Positions 18,283-27,171 of a stretch of DNA of 64,000 nucleotides are shown here, piece by piece (position 1 is the first letter of the stretch; the number at the start of each line of letters is the position of its first letter). The notes beneath the pieces are model-generated. The model did not search any database. It was not told the origin of the DNA and saw only the letters and a list, made by a program, of their open reading frames with translations. The DNA comes from an uncultured Ruminiclostridium sp. (GTDB lineage Bacteria > Bacillota > Clostridia > Oscillospirales > Ruminococcaceae), in assembly GCA_910588335.1 (NCBI GenBank), contig CAJUQV010000001.1, forward strand, positions 124,001-188,000. Direction: 5' to 3'. Made by a program: the position numbers and the translations under genes.

Positions 18283-19228
18283 ACAGGTACTTAACCAATT
18301 CTTCAATAATGGGTTTCATTCTTTCGTCGGCAAGCCCGAAATCCTTTTCTTTATAGTTCCATGCAGCTCTTCCGATTCCGTAATGCTCAAAAGCCTTGTT
18401 TATATCCTTATACCACTTCAGCGCGTCTTCGGGTGAAGCATTTTCGATAACTCCGTATTCTCCGCAGTAAAGCACGGTTCCGTTTTTGTCCGCCGTCTCT
18501 TTTGCCTCTTTAAAAGACTCGATAAATTTATCCGTGCTGTATCCGCTTTCCTCATAGGTTCGCCTTCCCGAAACGTCGATATGGTCAACCCAATGAGCGT
18601 CCTGATGAGTGAAAGTCAAAGGATCGTAACAGTGGAAATTATAAACGATTTTATCATCGTAAGGAGGATCCAAATCCTTCACCGCCGATACGCTGTTGTT
18701 CCAGTAGCTGCCCACTAAAATCACGGTATTCTCAGCTATCAGCCTTATTCGTTTAATGCACTCCTTGGCTATTTCGTTCCACTTTGCGGAAAATTCCTTG
18801 TCCGTAACCTCGTTTAAAAGCTCGAAGGCTATATTCTCTCTGTTCCCGTATCTGCGGGCCAGCTCAGCCCAGAATGAATAAAACCTCTCCTGATACCCGG
18901 CATTTTCAAAAAAGCCGTTTTCCTTTTCGCCCTTGTCAAAAGAATAGCCTATTGTCTTGTGCATGTCGAGTATGATGTTCAGCCCGTATTTTTCGCACAT
19001 TGACACAGCCTTCTCTATATGGCGGAAACCGGATTCGCATACCGTACCGTCGTCGTTCTGAATAACGTTGTAATCTATGGGAACCCTAACGTGATCCATA
19101 CCCCATGAGGCTATTTTCTTAAAATCCTCCTCGGTAATAAAGTTCTCCAGATGTTCCTCTCTGTAATCGCACTGGGACAGCCATCCGCCTAAGTTTACTC
19201 CTTTTTTAAAGCCCTTGAAATCCTTCAT
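18281..19228 (-). CDS. Cytoplasmic GH5 glycoside hydrolase
   Basis: 315 residues, a single GH5 TIM barrel beginning KGVNLGGWLSQCDYREEH. The acid/base Glu is in ENIAFELLNEV (about 143) and the nucleophile in LYCGEYGV (about 258), with the conserved RVP and NFHCYDPL motifs. There is no signal peptide, so it probably hydrolyses imported beta-glucan or manno-oligosaccharides (inference; GH5 specificity varies widely). ATG at 19228 follows AAAGGAGCG. It is monocistronic and divergent from the AraC regulator at 19497, which may control it. Confidence 0.85.
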   Translation of the reverse strand: MKDFKGFKKGVNLGGWLSQCDYREEHLENFITEEDFKKIASWGMDHVRVPIDYNVIQNDDGTVCESGFRHIEKAVSMCEKYGLNIILDMHKTIGYSFDKGEKENGFFENAGYQERFYSFWAELARRYGNRENIAFELLNEVTDKEFSAKWNEIAKECIKRIRLIAENTVILVGSYWNNSVSAVKDLDPPYDDKIVYNFHCYDPLTFTHQDAHWVDHIDVSGRRTYEESGYSTDKFIESFKEAKETADKNGTVLYCGEYGVIENASPEDALKWYKDINKAFEHYGIGRAAWNYKEKDFGLADERMKPIIEELVKYL

Positions 19229-19254
19229 GATCAGGCGCTCCTTTCCGTTAATTT

Positions 19255-19362
19255 ATTCCAATCTTTAATCAAATTGTAGACTTGATTAAAGATTGCACCC
19301 TAAGCACTAATCTTTGATCATCCATATATTTATCTATACCTTGATCAAAGGATTAGTATTAC
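19255..19362. repeat. Family B two-hairpin element
   Basis: Ends TTCCAATC and GATTAGTATTA. Hairpin 1 is CTTTAATCAA/TTGATTAAAG, the linker is ATTGCACCCTAAGCACTAAT, and hairpin 2 is CTTTGATCA/TTGATCAAAG. It lies in the shared upstream region of the GH5 and AraC genes. Confidence 0.85.
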
Positions 19363-19437
19363 CCTAATATTAACCCCAAAACGGTTTTTTTTGTATCACT
19401 TTTTTGCTATTAAAGTCATTTTTTTATTCATAAAAGG

Positions 19438-19466
19438 TTGATAATAAAACAAAAATATGGTACAAT
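19438..19466 (+). promoter_or_regulatory. Sigma-A promoter for the AraC-type gene
   Basis: TTGATA, 17 bases, TACAAT. The start point would be near 19473, about 20 bases ahead of the AGGAG site at 19491. Confidence 0.65.
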
Positions 19467-19496
19467 TTAAAAACGAAAAATCTATCAAAAAGGAGA

Positions 19497-20246
19497 GTGA
19501 AAATAACGGATACGGAAAAGGATCTGACCAAAGCCGCCTTTAAAAACCGAGAATATATGATAACCCATCTTCCCTATGAAAGGGAAATGGAATTTTATCA
19601 GAGCGTAAAAACGGGAAATATAAACGAAACGGAAAGGCTTTTCAATCCGCTGGGCGGAAGCGGTTTCGGTATGCTGAGCGACGACCCGTTAAGAAACCTA
19701 AAATATCATCTTGTAGTGACCATTGCGTTTATCACAAGGTATTGTATAGAGGGCGGAATGGAGATGGAAACCGCCTATAATTTAAGCGACATCTACATCT
19801 TAAGGGTCGACCGCTGCGTCAGCGAAGATGAAATACACACCATTCATAAGGAAGTAGTCAGGGATTTCACCTCGCGCATGCACGCCATTGTAAAAAAAGG
19901 GCTGTTTTCCAAGCCCATACTTATTTGTCTTGACATAATATACGATAATCTTCATAACAAGATCACCCTGAACGATCTGTCGGAGAAGGTGGGTTTAAGC
20001 GCCCCCTATCTGTCAAAGCTCTTTCATAGGGAGGTGGGTTGTACCGTATCGCAGTACATTTCAAGAAAACGGGTTGAGGCAGCGGAAAATCTTCTTAAAT
20101 ATTCAGACTATTCCTGCATAGAAATATCCAATTATTTGTGCTTTAATTCGGAAAGCTATTTTATCCAAGTGTTTAAGTCCATCACCAAGCTTACGCCAAA
20201 GGCATACAGGGACAAGTATTTTCGTACGCAGTGGGGGGAAAAATAA
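19497..20246 (+). CDS. AraC-family transcriptional regulator
   Basis: About 249 residues. A helical N-terminal region (REYMITHLPYEREMEFYQSV) precedes a C-terminal double helix-turn-helix of about 100 residues: ITLNDLSEKVGLSAPYLSKLFHREVGCTVSQYI and then the second helix pair SESYFIQVFKSITKLTPKAYRDKYF. It lies between two polysaccharide-hydrolase units, so control of those genes is likely (inference). The start is unclear. GTG at 19497 is only one base from AGGAG, too close for normal initiation. An ATA at 19503 has ideal spacing, and the first ATG (19557) has no ribosome site. Confidence 0.85.
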   Translation: MKITDTEKDLTKAAFKNREYMITHLPYEREMEFYQSVKTGNINETERLFNPLGGSGFGMLSDDPLRNLKYHLVVTIAFITRYCIEGGMEMETAYNLSDIYILRVDRCVSEDEIHTIHKEVVRDFTSRMHAIVKKGLFSKPILICLDIIYDNLHNKITLNDLSEKVGLSAPYLSKLFHREVGCTVSQYISRKRVEAAENLLKYSDYSCIEISNYLCFNSESYFIQVFKSITKLTPKAYRDKYFRTQWGEK

Positions 20247-20307
20247 CTGTTCCCGTCTACGGCAGAGTTTTTCCTCATAATCCGAATGAAAACCGCATAT
20301 CTTAAAA

Positions 20308-20406
20308 CAATCCTTTTTTAAGCTGACGTAATGCCCGCAGTTTAAAAGGGGATTAGTATAAGGTACAATCTTTAATCAAGTTGTAGACTTGATTAAAGAT
20401 TGGTTA
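20308..20406. repeat. Two abutting palindromic elements of family B type
   Basis: The left unit is ATCCTTTTTTAAGCTG...CAGTTTAAAAGGGGAT ending ATTAGTATAA. The right unit is AATCTTTAATCAAG...CTTGATTAAAGATTGG. Different stems carry similar ends. The gap 20247-20307 is otherwise featureless. Confidence 0.75.
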
Positions 20407-20411
20407 AAAAT

Positions 20412-20457
20412 AAACCGAAGAACCGACGCGTACAAAAACACGTCGGTTCTTCGGTTT
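20412..20457 (-). terminator. Terminator of the GH5-SBP-surface protein operon
   Basis: AAACCGAAGAACCGACG pairs with CGTCGGTTCTTCGGTTT. On the minus strand it is followed by TATTTTT. It lies 29 bases beyond the stop of the small surface protein. Confidence 0.8.
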
Positions 20458-20485
20458 ATAGAGGAAAAAATGAATTTAAAAAAGA

Positions 20486-21079
20486 TTAGCTTCTTTTCTT
20501 GCAAATAACAACCGCTGCGCCTGCGATAACCGCGATGGCTGCTACTGCTGCCACACCCTCAACACCGGTGTCGGCGTTGGTCTTATCGCCGGCGGATGTG
20601 TTAGCGTCTCCGGCAGGAGCGGTTTCCGTAGCGGGAGCTTCGGTAACAGGGGCTTCTGAGGAAACAGTGAGAGTCTTTAAGGTGATGCTGTGACCGATAA
20701 ATACCATACCTCCGGTCTTAATGGAATCTACGACATCGGCGGGTACCTTAAAGGTGATGGAAGTGTCTTCCTTCTGTAAAGGATAAGCGTCCTTGCCTTC
20801 CGCCAATTCGGGACCGCCCACACCGTTGGGATCTATGAATGTCCAAGCGGAATCCATGGGCTTGATGGACCAGTATTCTTCTTCGGCCTGATCAGCGTCA
20901 AACTCTACCGTTACATAAGAATCTGCGGTAAGATCTGCGAATTCGGAAGCTGGAACCTGTACGTTAATGCTCCAGTTCTTGCCCAAATCTTTTCCGCCAA
21001 AATCATAAGCGGAAACTGCTGCGGTAAGTGCCGTTGCCGTTAAAGCGGAGGCGAGGACTGCGGAAATAATTTTTTTCAT
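20486..21079 (-). CDS. Small secreted protein with C-terminal anchor
   Basis: 197 residues. A signal peptide ends near VSAYD (about 25). One beta-rich domain follows (about 26-140; KNWSINVQVPASEF, YWSIKPMDSAWTF), aromatic-rich and plausibly carbohydrate-binding. Then come a Thr/Ala/Pro linker and the end TNADTGVEGVAAVAAIAVIA...ICKKRS. It is the last gene of the operon with the solute-binding protein and secreted GH5 on the minus strand, 71 bases after the former. I infer a glycan-binding role; no named family was recognised. Confidence 0.7.
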   Translation of the reverse strand: MKKIISAVLASALTATALTAAVSAYDFGGKDLGKNWSINVQVPASEFADLTADSYVTVEFDADQAEEEYWSIKPMDSAWTFIDPNGVGGPELAEGKDAYPLQKEDTSITFKVPADVVDSIKTGGMVFIGHSITLKTLTVSSEAPVTEAPATETAPAGDANTSAGDKTNADTGVEGVAAVAAIAVIAGAAVVICKKRS

Positions 21080-21150
21080 AATAATGTTTTCCTTTCAAAA
21101 TTTTTAATATTTAATATAAAAGTATCACGGCGGTTTAAGGTCTTTCTTTT

Positions 21151-22572
21151 TTAACCTTCAATGGAAGCGTTTGCCTTGTCTACTTCACTCTGCACCGAGC
21201 CAAAGATGGTTTCCTTAGTCTGAGTCCAGGAAGTACCGTTGTGGTAAGCGTCCTTGGAAGGATTGTCAAGATTGTCAAAGGTTGATAAAGATACGCCCTT
21301 GTAAAAGTCGAATACGGGATGCTCCTCAAGAAGATCATACATAGTCTGACGCATCTCCCACATTTCGTCTGTCCAGCCATACTCGTTAAAGTACTGCTCC
21401 TTGGTGATATCCTCGGCTTCCTGGCTGTCGCTGGCGGCAGCTTCGCAGTACATCATGCAGGCAAAGCCTTCGGGGTTGGGTGCGCCGGAGCAGAGCATAT
21501 ATCCGTTAACTCTGGCGGGAACATAAAGCGCATCGGCGGAAGGACATTTGGGAATCGGAACAAATCCTACTTCGCCCGCATTGCCGTACTTGGCAAGACC
21601 GTATTCGGAGTTAAGCTCGGTAAGAGCCCAATAACCGGTGGGATAGAACAGGGTTTTGCCTACGCCCACGTTGGCGGGATTGGATACCCAGCCGTAATCC
21701 CATACGGGATAAGCCATATCTTCTTTACGAATGGTGTAAAGGAATTCCTGCGCCTCGGCTATAAGAGAATCTCTTACGTTATTGACTATTTTGCCGTCCT
21801 GCATTCCGATAAAGGGAACGCCCGTGGAGTTACAGAAGCCGCTGGTAATCCACCATCCGTCGGTTGCGTAATTTTCTTCGGACTTATCGCAGAACTTTCT
21901 CATCATGTCCATACAAGCGGTCCAGTCCCATTTGTCTTCCTTAAGAAGCTGATAAGGATCGGGAAGACCGTTTTCCTCGATTACGGACTTGTTGTAAATC
22001 AAAAGCACTTCCACTTCGGGGCTTATGGTAGCGACATAGTGCTTATCTTTAAGCACAAATTTGTCGTTAATCTCCTTGCGGCTGCTCCACCATTCGTCGG
22101 TGAAATCAATATAATCGTCAATGGGCTGGAACATATTGTTGATGGCGCCCATAGGGAAAGCATCGCCGTCCGCCGCCGAGAAGAAGTCGGGGGAAGTGCC
22201 CGTGGATACCAGAGCGGCAAGCTTATCGTATCTCTCGCTGTCGCCTACAACTATATCCTCAATTTCTCCGCCGAATCTGGTCTGGAACAGCTCGATGGCT
22301 ACGTCCTTGTTCTTTCCGTTGGCGGGATTTCTTGCCCATGATGCAAGGAAGGTGATTTTCTTGTTTTCCAACTCGAATTCCTTTGTGGAAATCTCTTCCG
22401 CTTGGCTCTGCTGCTCCTCCTGCATAGTAGAAGGAGGCGCCGTGGTGCCGGGAGCGGCTGTCGTAGTGGCGTTTCCGCCGCCGTTTCCGCCGTCACTTTG
22501 TGTGCAGGCGGTAAACATACTTAAAAGTATTGCCGCTGCCGCTGCCGACGAAAAAAGTTTTTTTCTTTTCAT
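21151..22572 (-). CDS. ABC-type solute-binding lipoprotein, sugar family
   Basis: 473 residues. A lipobox FTAC at about 20-23 and a Gly/Thr-rich spacer are followed by a two-lobed extracellular solute-binding protein of the sugar (family 1) type (VAIELFQTRFGGEIEDIVVGDSERYDKL; later GEVGFVPIPKCPSADALYVPARVNGYML). It should deliver oligosaccharides to a membrane transporter. No permease or ATPase for it lies in the window. It sits 46 bases after the endoglucanase gene in the same operon. AGGAG precedes the ATG. Confidence 0.88.
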   Translation of the reverse strand: MKRKKLFSSAAAAAILLSMFTACTQSDGGNGGGNATTTAAPGTTAPPSTMQEEQQSQAEEISTKEFELENKKITFLASWARNPANGKNKDVAIELFQTRFGGEIEDIVVGDSERYDKLAALVSTGTSPDFFSAADGDAFPMGAINNMFQPIDDYIDFTDEWWSSRKEINDKFVLKDKHYVATISPEVEVLLIYNKSVIEENGLPDPYQLLKEDKWDWTACMDMMRKFCDKSEENYATDGWWITSGFCNSTGVPFIGMQDGKIVNNVRDSLIAEAQEFLYTIRKEDMAYPVWDYGWVSNPANVGVGKTLFYPTGYWALTELNSEYGLAKYGNAGEVGFVPIPKCPSADALYVPARVNGYMLCSGAPNPEGFACMMYCEAAASDSQEAEDITKEQYFNEYGWTDEMWEMRQTMYDLLEEHPVFDFYKGVSLSTFDNLDNPSKDAYHNGTSWTQTKETIFGSVQSEVDKANASIEG

Positions 22573-22618
22573 GATTTTTTCTCCTTTTCTGTTAATTGTA
22601 TGCCCTGATTTAAAAATT

Positions 22619-23803
22619 TTACTTGTATACCTTCATTATGGCGTCAATAAGGTCGGTTGTATACCAGCTTAATTCCTTGCGGTTAAATATGCCGAATAAT
22701 TCGCCGGTGCCGAAGTGGGCGCCGTTGTCCCACCATACGCAGGGTATACCCGATTCCTTGGCTCTTCCGAGATATTTGGTCACCCATTTTACATTCTCTG
22801 CATATCTGGGATTGGGAACCTCGGCAAAATTTTCTATTTTGTTAACCGAACCGTACTCCGTAATTATAACGGGTATGTCTTTTGATGTGAAATATTTGTC
22901 TATAATTCCGAAAAGCCAGTCAATGGAACTTCCTACCGAGTCATCGTAGCTGAAAATATTCTTGCCCGCGCTGAAAGTAAAGTCATAGGGAGTGTATGCG
23001 TGCAGCGAAACTATCATATTCGGATCATCCGGCACTTCAAAGTCTCCCAAAGCCGCGTCCGTTACCGCCGCCGCAAAAGAAGGAATCAGAAGGGCTCTCT
23101 TCTCATTGTTGCCGCCTGTAGCTCTTACGGTCTCAACAAAGGTTTTGTTCAGGATATTCAGCGCTTTTCTTCCGTCCTCGGTACCGCCGCCCCATTCGTT
23201 TTCTCCCCCTATTATTCTGGGTTCGTTAAGTCCCTCGAAAAGCAGATGGTCGCCGTATTCGGCAAAATTTTCCGCTATCTGCTTCCACATTGCGGTATAT
23301 TTGGGGAGAAAGCTGTCCAACTCGCTTGTAGCGGGTTTTATCCAGTCTGTCTCGTGATGGCAGTTCAGTATCACATACATTCCGTTGGCAATACCGTAAT
23401 TTACTACCTCGGTAACTCTCGCCATCCATTCCGGATCTATCTTATAATCTTCACCTTCAAGAAAATGCCGTTCCCATGTGGTAGGTATTCTTAAAACGTC
23501 AAAACCGGCTTTGGCTACCTCGTCTATCATCTCGCGGGTGGTCACGGGGTTGCCCCATGAGGTTTCCCCCTCGTTTGCGTCAAGAGTATTGCCCAAGTTC
23601 CAACCCGTTTTCATCTCCGCCACAAGCTCTTTCGCGCTCAAACCGCGTATAGCTTCGGAATAGTTCACGGAATCGCCATCGGCCGTTCCGGAAGTATCGG
23701 AAGTGTTATCCGCGCTTTCGGCGCTGCTTTCGTTACAGGAAGAAATAACAAAAAGCATGGAAACCGAGAGCAGAATCGCCGCAAAATTTTTTAAACTTTT
23801 CAT
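22619..23803 (-). CDS. Secreted GH5 endoglucanase, probable lipoprotein
   Basis: About 394 residues from ATG at 23803, which AAGGAG precedes; frames extending to 23863 lack a ribosome site. The N-terminus MKSLKNFAAILLSVSMLFVI ends in lipobox ISSC. A GH5 catalytic domain with GWNLGNTLDANEGETSWGNP follows, the substrate-binding and RIPTTWERHF strands typical of subfamily 4. The acid/base Glu is in LFEGLNEPRI and the nucleophile in VIITEYGSV. Subfamily 4 enzymes cut cellulose, xyloglucan or lichenan. It is the first gene of a three-gene operon with the solute-binding protein and a small anchored protein. Confidence 0.9.
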   Translation of the reverse strand: MKSLKNFAAILLSVSMLFVISSCNESSAESADNTSDTSGTADGDSVNYSEAIRGLSAKELVAEMKTGWNLGNTLDANEGETSWGNPVTTREMIDEVAKAGFDVLRIPTTWERHFLEGEDYKIDPEWMARVTEVVNYGIANGMYVILNCHHETDWIKPATSELDSFLPKYTAMWKQIAENFAEYGDHLLFEGLNEPRIIGGENEWGGGTEDGRKALNILNKTFVETVRATGGNNEKRALLIPSFAAAVTDAALGDFEVPDDPNMIVSLHAYTPYDFTFSAGKNIFSYDDSVGSSIDWLFGIIDKYFTSKDIPVIITEYGSVNKIENFAEVPNPRYAENVKWVTKYLGRAKESGIPCVWWDNGAHFGTGELFGIFNRKELSWYTTDLIDAIMKVYK

Positions 23804-23986
23804 TTCCGACTCCTTTATAGATTTCTCTGATTTTCCTACTTTATAATTGTAACACTTAGACAAAATTTAATGTATCAAAATTTTAACTTTTATATTGTTA
23901 ATTTGTTATATTTGATTTGTAATATTTACTTGCCGCCGGCACAAAATAAAAGGGAGATGAAAAGACATAATGGAAAGGAATCATAT

Positions 23987-24625
23987 ATGCTGATAATAAC
24001 AATCCGTACCGTACTTCTGTACTTTCTTATAGTATTTTCCCTGAGACTTATGGGAAAAAAGCAATTAGGCGAGCTTCAGCCCTCTGAGCTTGTAACTACA
24101 ATAATGGTATCCAACATAGCTACCTTGGCCTTGGAAGACGCTTCCACTCCCATGCTTATGGGTGTCATTCCCATACTTATGATAGTTTCCTTGGATGTAA
24201 TTATGTCCGGAGTATTGTTAAAAAGCACGAAAATGAGAAGAGCCTTCAGCGGAACCGCGCGGGTTATAATCTCCGACGGCGTAATTGACCAGAAGGAAAT
24301 GAAAAATTTAAGATACACCATAGACGATCTTACGGAAGCCATGCGTGAACAGGGTATTTTCGACATTTCACAGGTACAGTACGCAATAGTGGAAACCACC
24401 GGAAAAATAAACTTTTTCCAAAAAGAACAGCCCGCGCAGAATCCCCCCGAAGTAATCATACACGACGGAGAAATAAACAAGGACGGACTGTACCGCACAA
24501 ATCTGGGAGAAGGCTGGGTAAAATCAATTTTAAAGGAAAACAAAACGGAAATCAAAAAAGTATTCTTTATGTCGGCGGACAGAAACGGAGCCTATTTTCT
24601 TGTGAATAAGGAGGACTTGAAATGA
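23987..24625 (+). CDS. DUF421 membrane protein, YetF/YrbG-like
   Basis: About 212 residues from ATG at 23987 (MLIITIRTVLLYFLIVF), nine bases after AAAGGAA. Earlier in-frame starts lack a good site. Three N-terminal membrane segments include the signature LRLMGKKQLGELQPSELVTTIMVSN. The C-terminal part is soluble (RVIISDGVIDQKEMKNLRYT). Related YetF proteins sit in the membrane of Bacillus and contribute to spore or envelope properties; the molecular role is unclear. Its stop overlaps the next start (ATGA), so the pair is coupled. Confidence 0.8.
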   Translation: MLIITIRTVLLYFLIVFSLRLMGKKQLGELQPSELVTTIMVSNIATLALEDASTPMLMGVIPILMIVSLDVIMSGVLLKSTKMRRAFSGTARVIISDGVIDQKEMKNLRYTIDDLTEAMREQGIFDISQVQYAIVETTGKINFFQKEQPAQNPPEVIIHDGEINKDGLYRTNLGEGWVKSILKENKTEIKKVFFMSADRNGAYFLVNKEDLK

Positions 24626-24999
24626 AAAGGATAGTTATCTGCTGTATTTTAGCGGGGGTAATATTTGCAGGCGGCATAATCGGCCTTATCCATACCGAAA
24701 AAATGAAAAACGGAATTACCGACGGCCTTCGTCGGGTCACGGAGGCCTACGAAACGGGAGATACGGAGGGGGCGAAAACAGCGGCGGCGGAAGTGGCGGA
24801 AAAATGGCAAAAATACAAAAGACTTCACATTCTTATCACCGATAACGATCACGCCCTTGAAATCACAATGGCGGCGGAGCGGATACAAAAGCTTATCGAG
24901 CTGGAGGACGACGAGGTAAAGGTGGAATGCGGCATAATGGAGGTACTTGTTTCCGATTACTGTCGCGAACAGGAGATACGGGCGGGAAATATCTTCTGA
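24622..24999 (+). CDS. DUF4363 family protein
   Basis: 125 residues. One N-terminal membrane segment (about 5-23) is followed by an alpha-helical, charged region resembling DUF4363 proteins, which regularly follow DUF421 genes in Clostridia. The ATG lies inside the stop overlap with the upstream gene. It is likely anchored facing outward and acting with its partner (inference). Confidence 0.7.
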   Translation: MKRIVICCILAGVIFAGGIIGLIHTEKMKNGITDGLRRVTEAYETGDTEGAKTAAAEVAEKWQKYKRLHILITDNDHALEITMAAERIQKLIELEDDEVKVECGIMEVLVSDYCREQEIRAGNIF

Positions 25000-25032
25000 T
25001 AATGATTTTTTGATTTTTTATTCTGTGAGCAG

Positions 25033-25061
25033 TTGAAATTCGGCGGCCAAAATGATATAAT
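25033..25061 (+). promoter_or_regulatory. Sigma-A promoter for recJ-relA-MBL operon
   Basis: TTGAAA, 17 bases, TATAAT. It lies 44 bases upstream of the recJ ATG. Confidence 0.7.
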
Positions 25062-25104
25062 AAAAAGTAAAATGTAAAATAAAAATAGGAACGGCTGATC
25101 ATAA

Positions 25105-27132
25105 ATGAAAAAATGGACTATCCGAAGCCAGAATCCCGAACAGATAAAAACGCTTGCCGCTTCCGCAGGTATAAGCGAATTTGCCGCCAAGCTGCTGTTA
25201 AACAGAAGTATCCTGACCAGAGAACAGGCTGACGATTTTTTTAACAACGATGAAATTTCCAACCCATTTAATATGGCGAATATGGACAAAGCCGCGGAGC
25301 TGATTTCCTCAGCGATTGAAGAAGGCGAAAAAATTACCGTTTACGGCGATTATGACTGCGACGGGGTCACAGCAACCGTTATACTCTACGGCTATCTGGA
25401 AGCAGTGGGCGCCGAAGCCGATTGGTATATACCCTCGCGGGAGGAGGGCTACGGCCTGAACGCCGATGCAATAAAAAAACTGGCTAAAAACGGAACAAGA
25501 CTTATAGTTACCGTCGACAACGGCATTTCCGCCGCGGATGAGGCCGAACTGATCTACGAATTGGGTATGCGACTTATAATTACCGATCATCATCAGATAC
25601 CCGAAAAGCTTCCGATGGCGGACGCGATAATAAATCCTCATCTCAGCGGCGACCTCTCCCCCTGTAAAGAACTGGCGGGCTGCGGGGTTGCGCTTAAGCT
25701 TGTTATGGCGCTGGAGGAGGATATAGACAGCGTCGCGGAAAACTGGCTGGATCTTACCGCGATAGGCACCGTGGGGGATATAGTTCCTCTTGTGGGAGAA
25801 AACAGGATAATTGTAAAAAAAGGTCTGGAAAACCTCTCCGTAACCGAAAACGGAGGATTGAAAGCGCTGCTTATGCAGTGCGGGATAAGCGAGGATATGG
25901 AGGTCACCTCAACCACGGCGGCTTTCACCCTGTGTCCGAGAATAAACGCCGCAGGGCGCTTTGCCCACGCTAAGGAAGCGGCGGAGCTTTTCCTGTGCGA
26001 CAATCCGAAAATGTACCGGAAAATGGCGGAAAATCTTTCGGAGCTTAACCTGAGACGTCAGGACGAGGAAAAAAGAATCCTCTCCGAAATAGACGAGTCA
26101 ATGAGAAAAGACCCCAAAATATTGAAGCAGCGCGTTCTGGTAATAAGCGGAAAAGATTGGAGCCACGGCGTCATAGGCATAGTCGCCTCAAGACTTCTTA
26201 ACCGATACGGAAAACCCGTCCTAATAATTACGGAGGAAGGCAGTCTGTCGCGGGGAAGCGGAAGAAGTGTAGACGGCTTCTCGCTGTTTAGAATGCTCAC
26301 CGAAATATCGGAATATACGGTAAAATTCGGCGGGCACACAAAAGCGGCGGGCTTTACCCTTGAAACCTCGAAAATTTCCGAATTTACCCAAGCGGTATAC
26401 GGTTACGCCAAAAAATATTATACGCAAATGCCTTTGGACGGGCTTACCGCGGAAATGACCGTTACGGGAGCGGAGCTTACCGCCGACAACGTAAGAAGTC
26501 TCGATTATTTCAGCCCTTTCGGAGAAGGAAATCCTTTGCCACTGTTTCATATACAAAATGCGGTGATAAAATCCACCCGTTCCCTTAAAGATGGGAAATA
26601 CATAGCCATAAACGCTGTTATAGACGGATTTGAATATAAAGTGTTGAATTTTCGCTCCACATATGCGGATTTCTCTTTCTCGGCCGGAGAAAGAGTCGAT
26701 ATGCTGGTAAACGCCGAGATAAACGAATACAACGGCAAAACCTCGGTAACGCTCAAGCTGGCGGATATACGCCGAAGCGGCTTTTCTCAAGAGCGCTATT
26801 TCGCGGCGCGGTCGGCTTATGAAAGACTGTGTCTCGGCGAGGACATAACCGAAGTTCCGCCGCAAAGAATCGTACCCGACAGAGATACCCAGATGAAGAT
26901 ATATGATCTTATCAAGCTGAACGGGAGACTTTCCGCCTGTGCCGACGCGGCGCAGAGCATGGGCTTCAACTACTGCCTGTTTCGGGTTACATTGGACATT
27001 TTTGAAAGCGCCGGACTTATCAGAATCGACGAGCCCGGAGACAGGATAGAGAGAATCAGCGTAAACGGAAAAGTTAATCTGGATAACTGTAAAGTGTTAT
27101 CGGACTTAAAGAGAAGGTTCGGTATTGCCTAA
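25105..27132 (+). CDS. recJ: Single-stranded-DNA exonuclease RecJ
   Basis: 675 residues. The DHH core shows VYGDYDCDGVTAT (about 80), VDNGIS and TDHHQIPE (about 160). A DHHA1 region GSGRSVDGFSLF and FGGHTKAAGFTL (about 380-420) follows, then an OB-like domain and a C-terminal extension of about 110 residues common in Firmicute RecJ. It degrades single-stranded DNA 5' to 3' in recombination and mismatch repair. relA begins 39 bases downstream on the same transcript. Confidence 0.95.
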   Translation: MKKWTIRSQNPEQIKTLAASAGISEFAAKLLLNRSILTREQADDFFNNDEISNPFNMANMDKAAELISSAIEEGEKITVYGDYDCDGVTATVILYGYLEAVGAEADWYIPSREEGYGLNADAIKKLAKNGTRLIVTVDNGISAADEAELIYELGMRLIITDHHQIPEKLPMADAIINPHLSGDLSPCKELAGCGVALKLVMALEEDIDSVAENWLDLTAIGTVGDIVPLVGENRIIVKKGLENLSVTENGGLKALLMQCGISEDMEVTSTTAAFTLCPRINAAGRFAHAKEAAELFLCDNPKMYRKMAENLSELNLRRQDEEKRILSEIDESMRKDPKILKQRVLVISGKDWSHGVIGIVASRLLNRYGKPVLIITEEGSLSRGSGRSVDGFSLFRMLTEISEYTVKFGGHTKAAGFTLETSKISEFTQAVYGYAKKYYTQMPLDGLTAEMTVTGAELTADNVRSLDYFSPFGEGNPLPLFHIQNAVIKSTRSLKDGKYIAINAVIDGFEYKVLNFRSTYADFSFSAGERVDMLVNAEINEYNGKTSVTLKLADIRRSGFSQERYFAARSAYERLCLGEDITEVPPQRIVPDRDTQMKIYDLIKLNGRLSACADAAQSMGFNYCLFRVTLDIFESAGLIRIDEPGDRIERISVNGKVNLDNCKVLSDLKRRFGIA

Positions 27133-27171
27133 AGGCGGCACAGGAAATTCACCAAAGGAGGAAAAATTATT

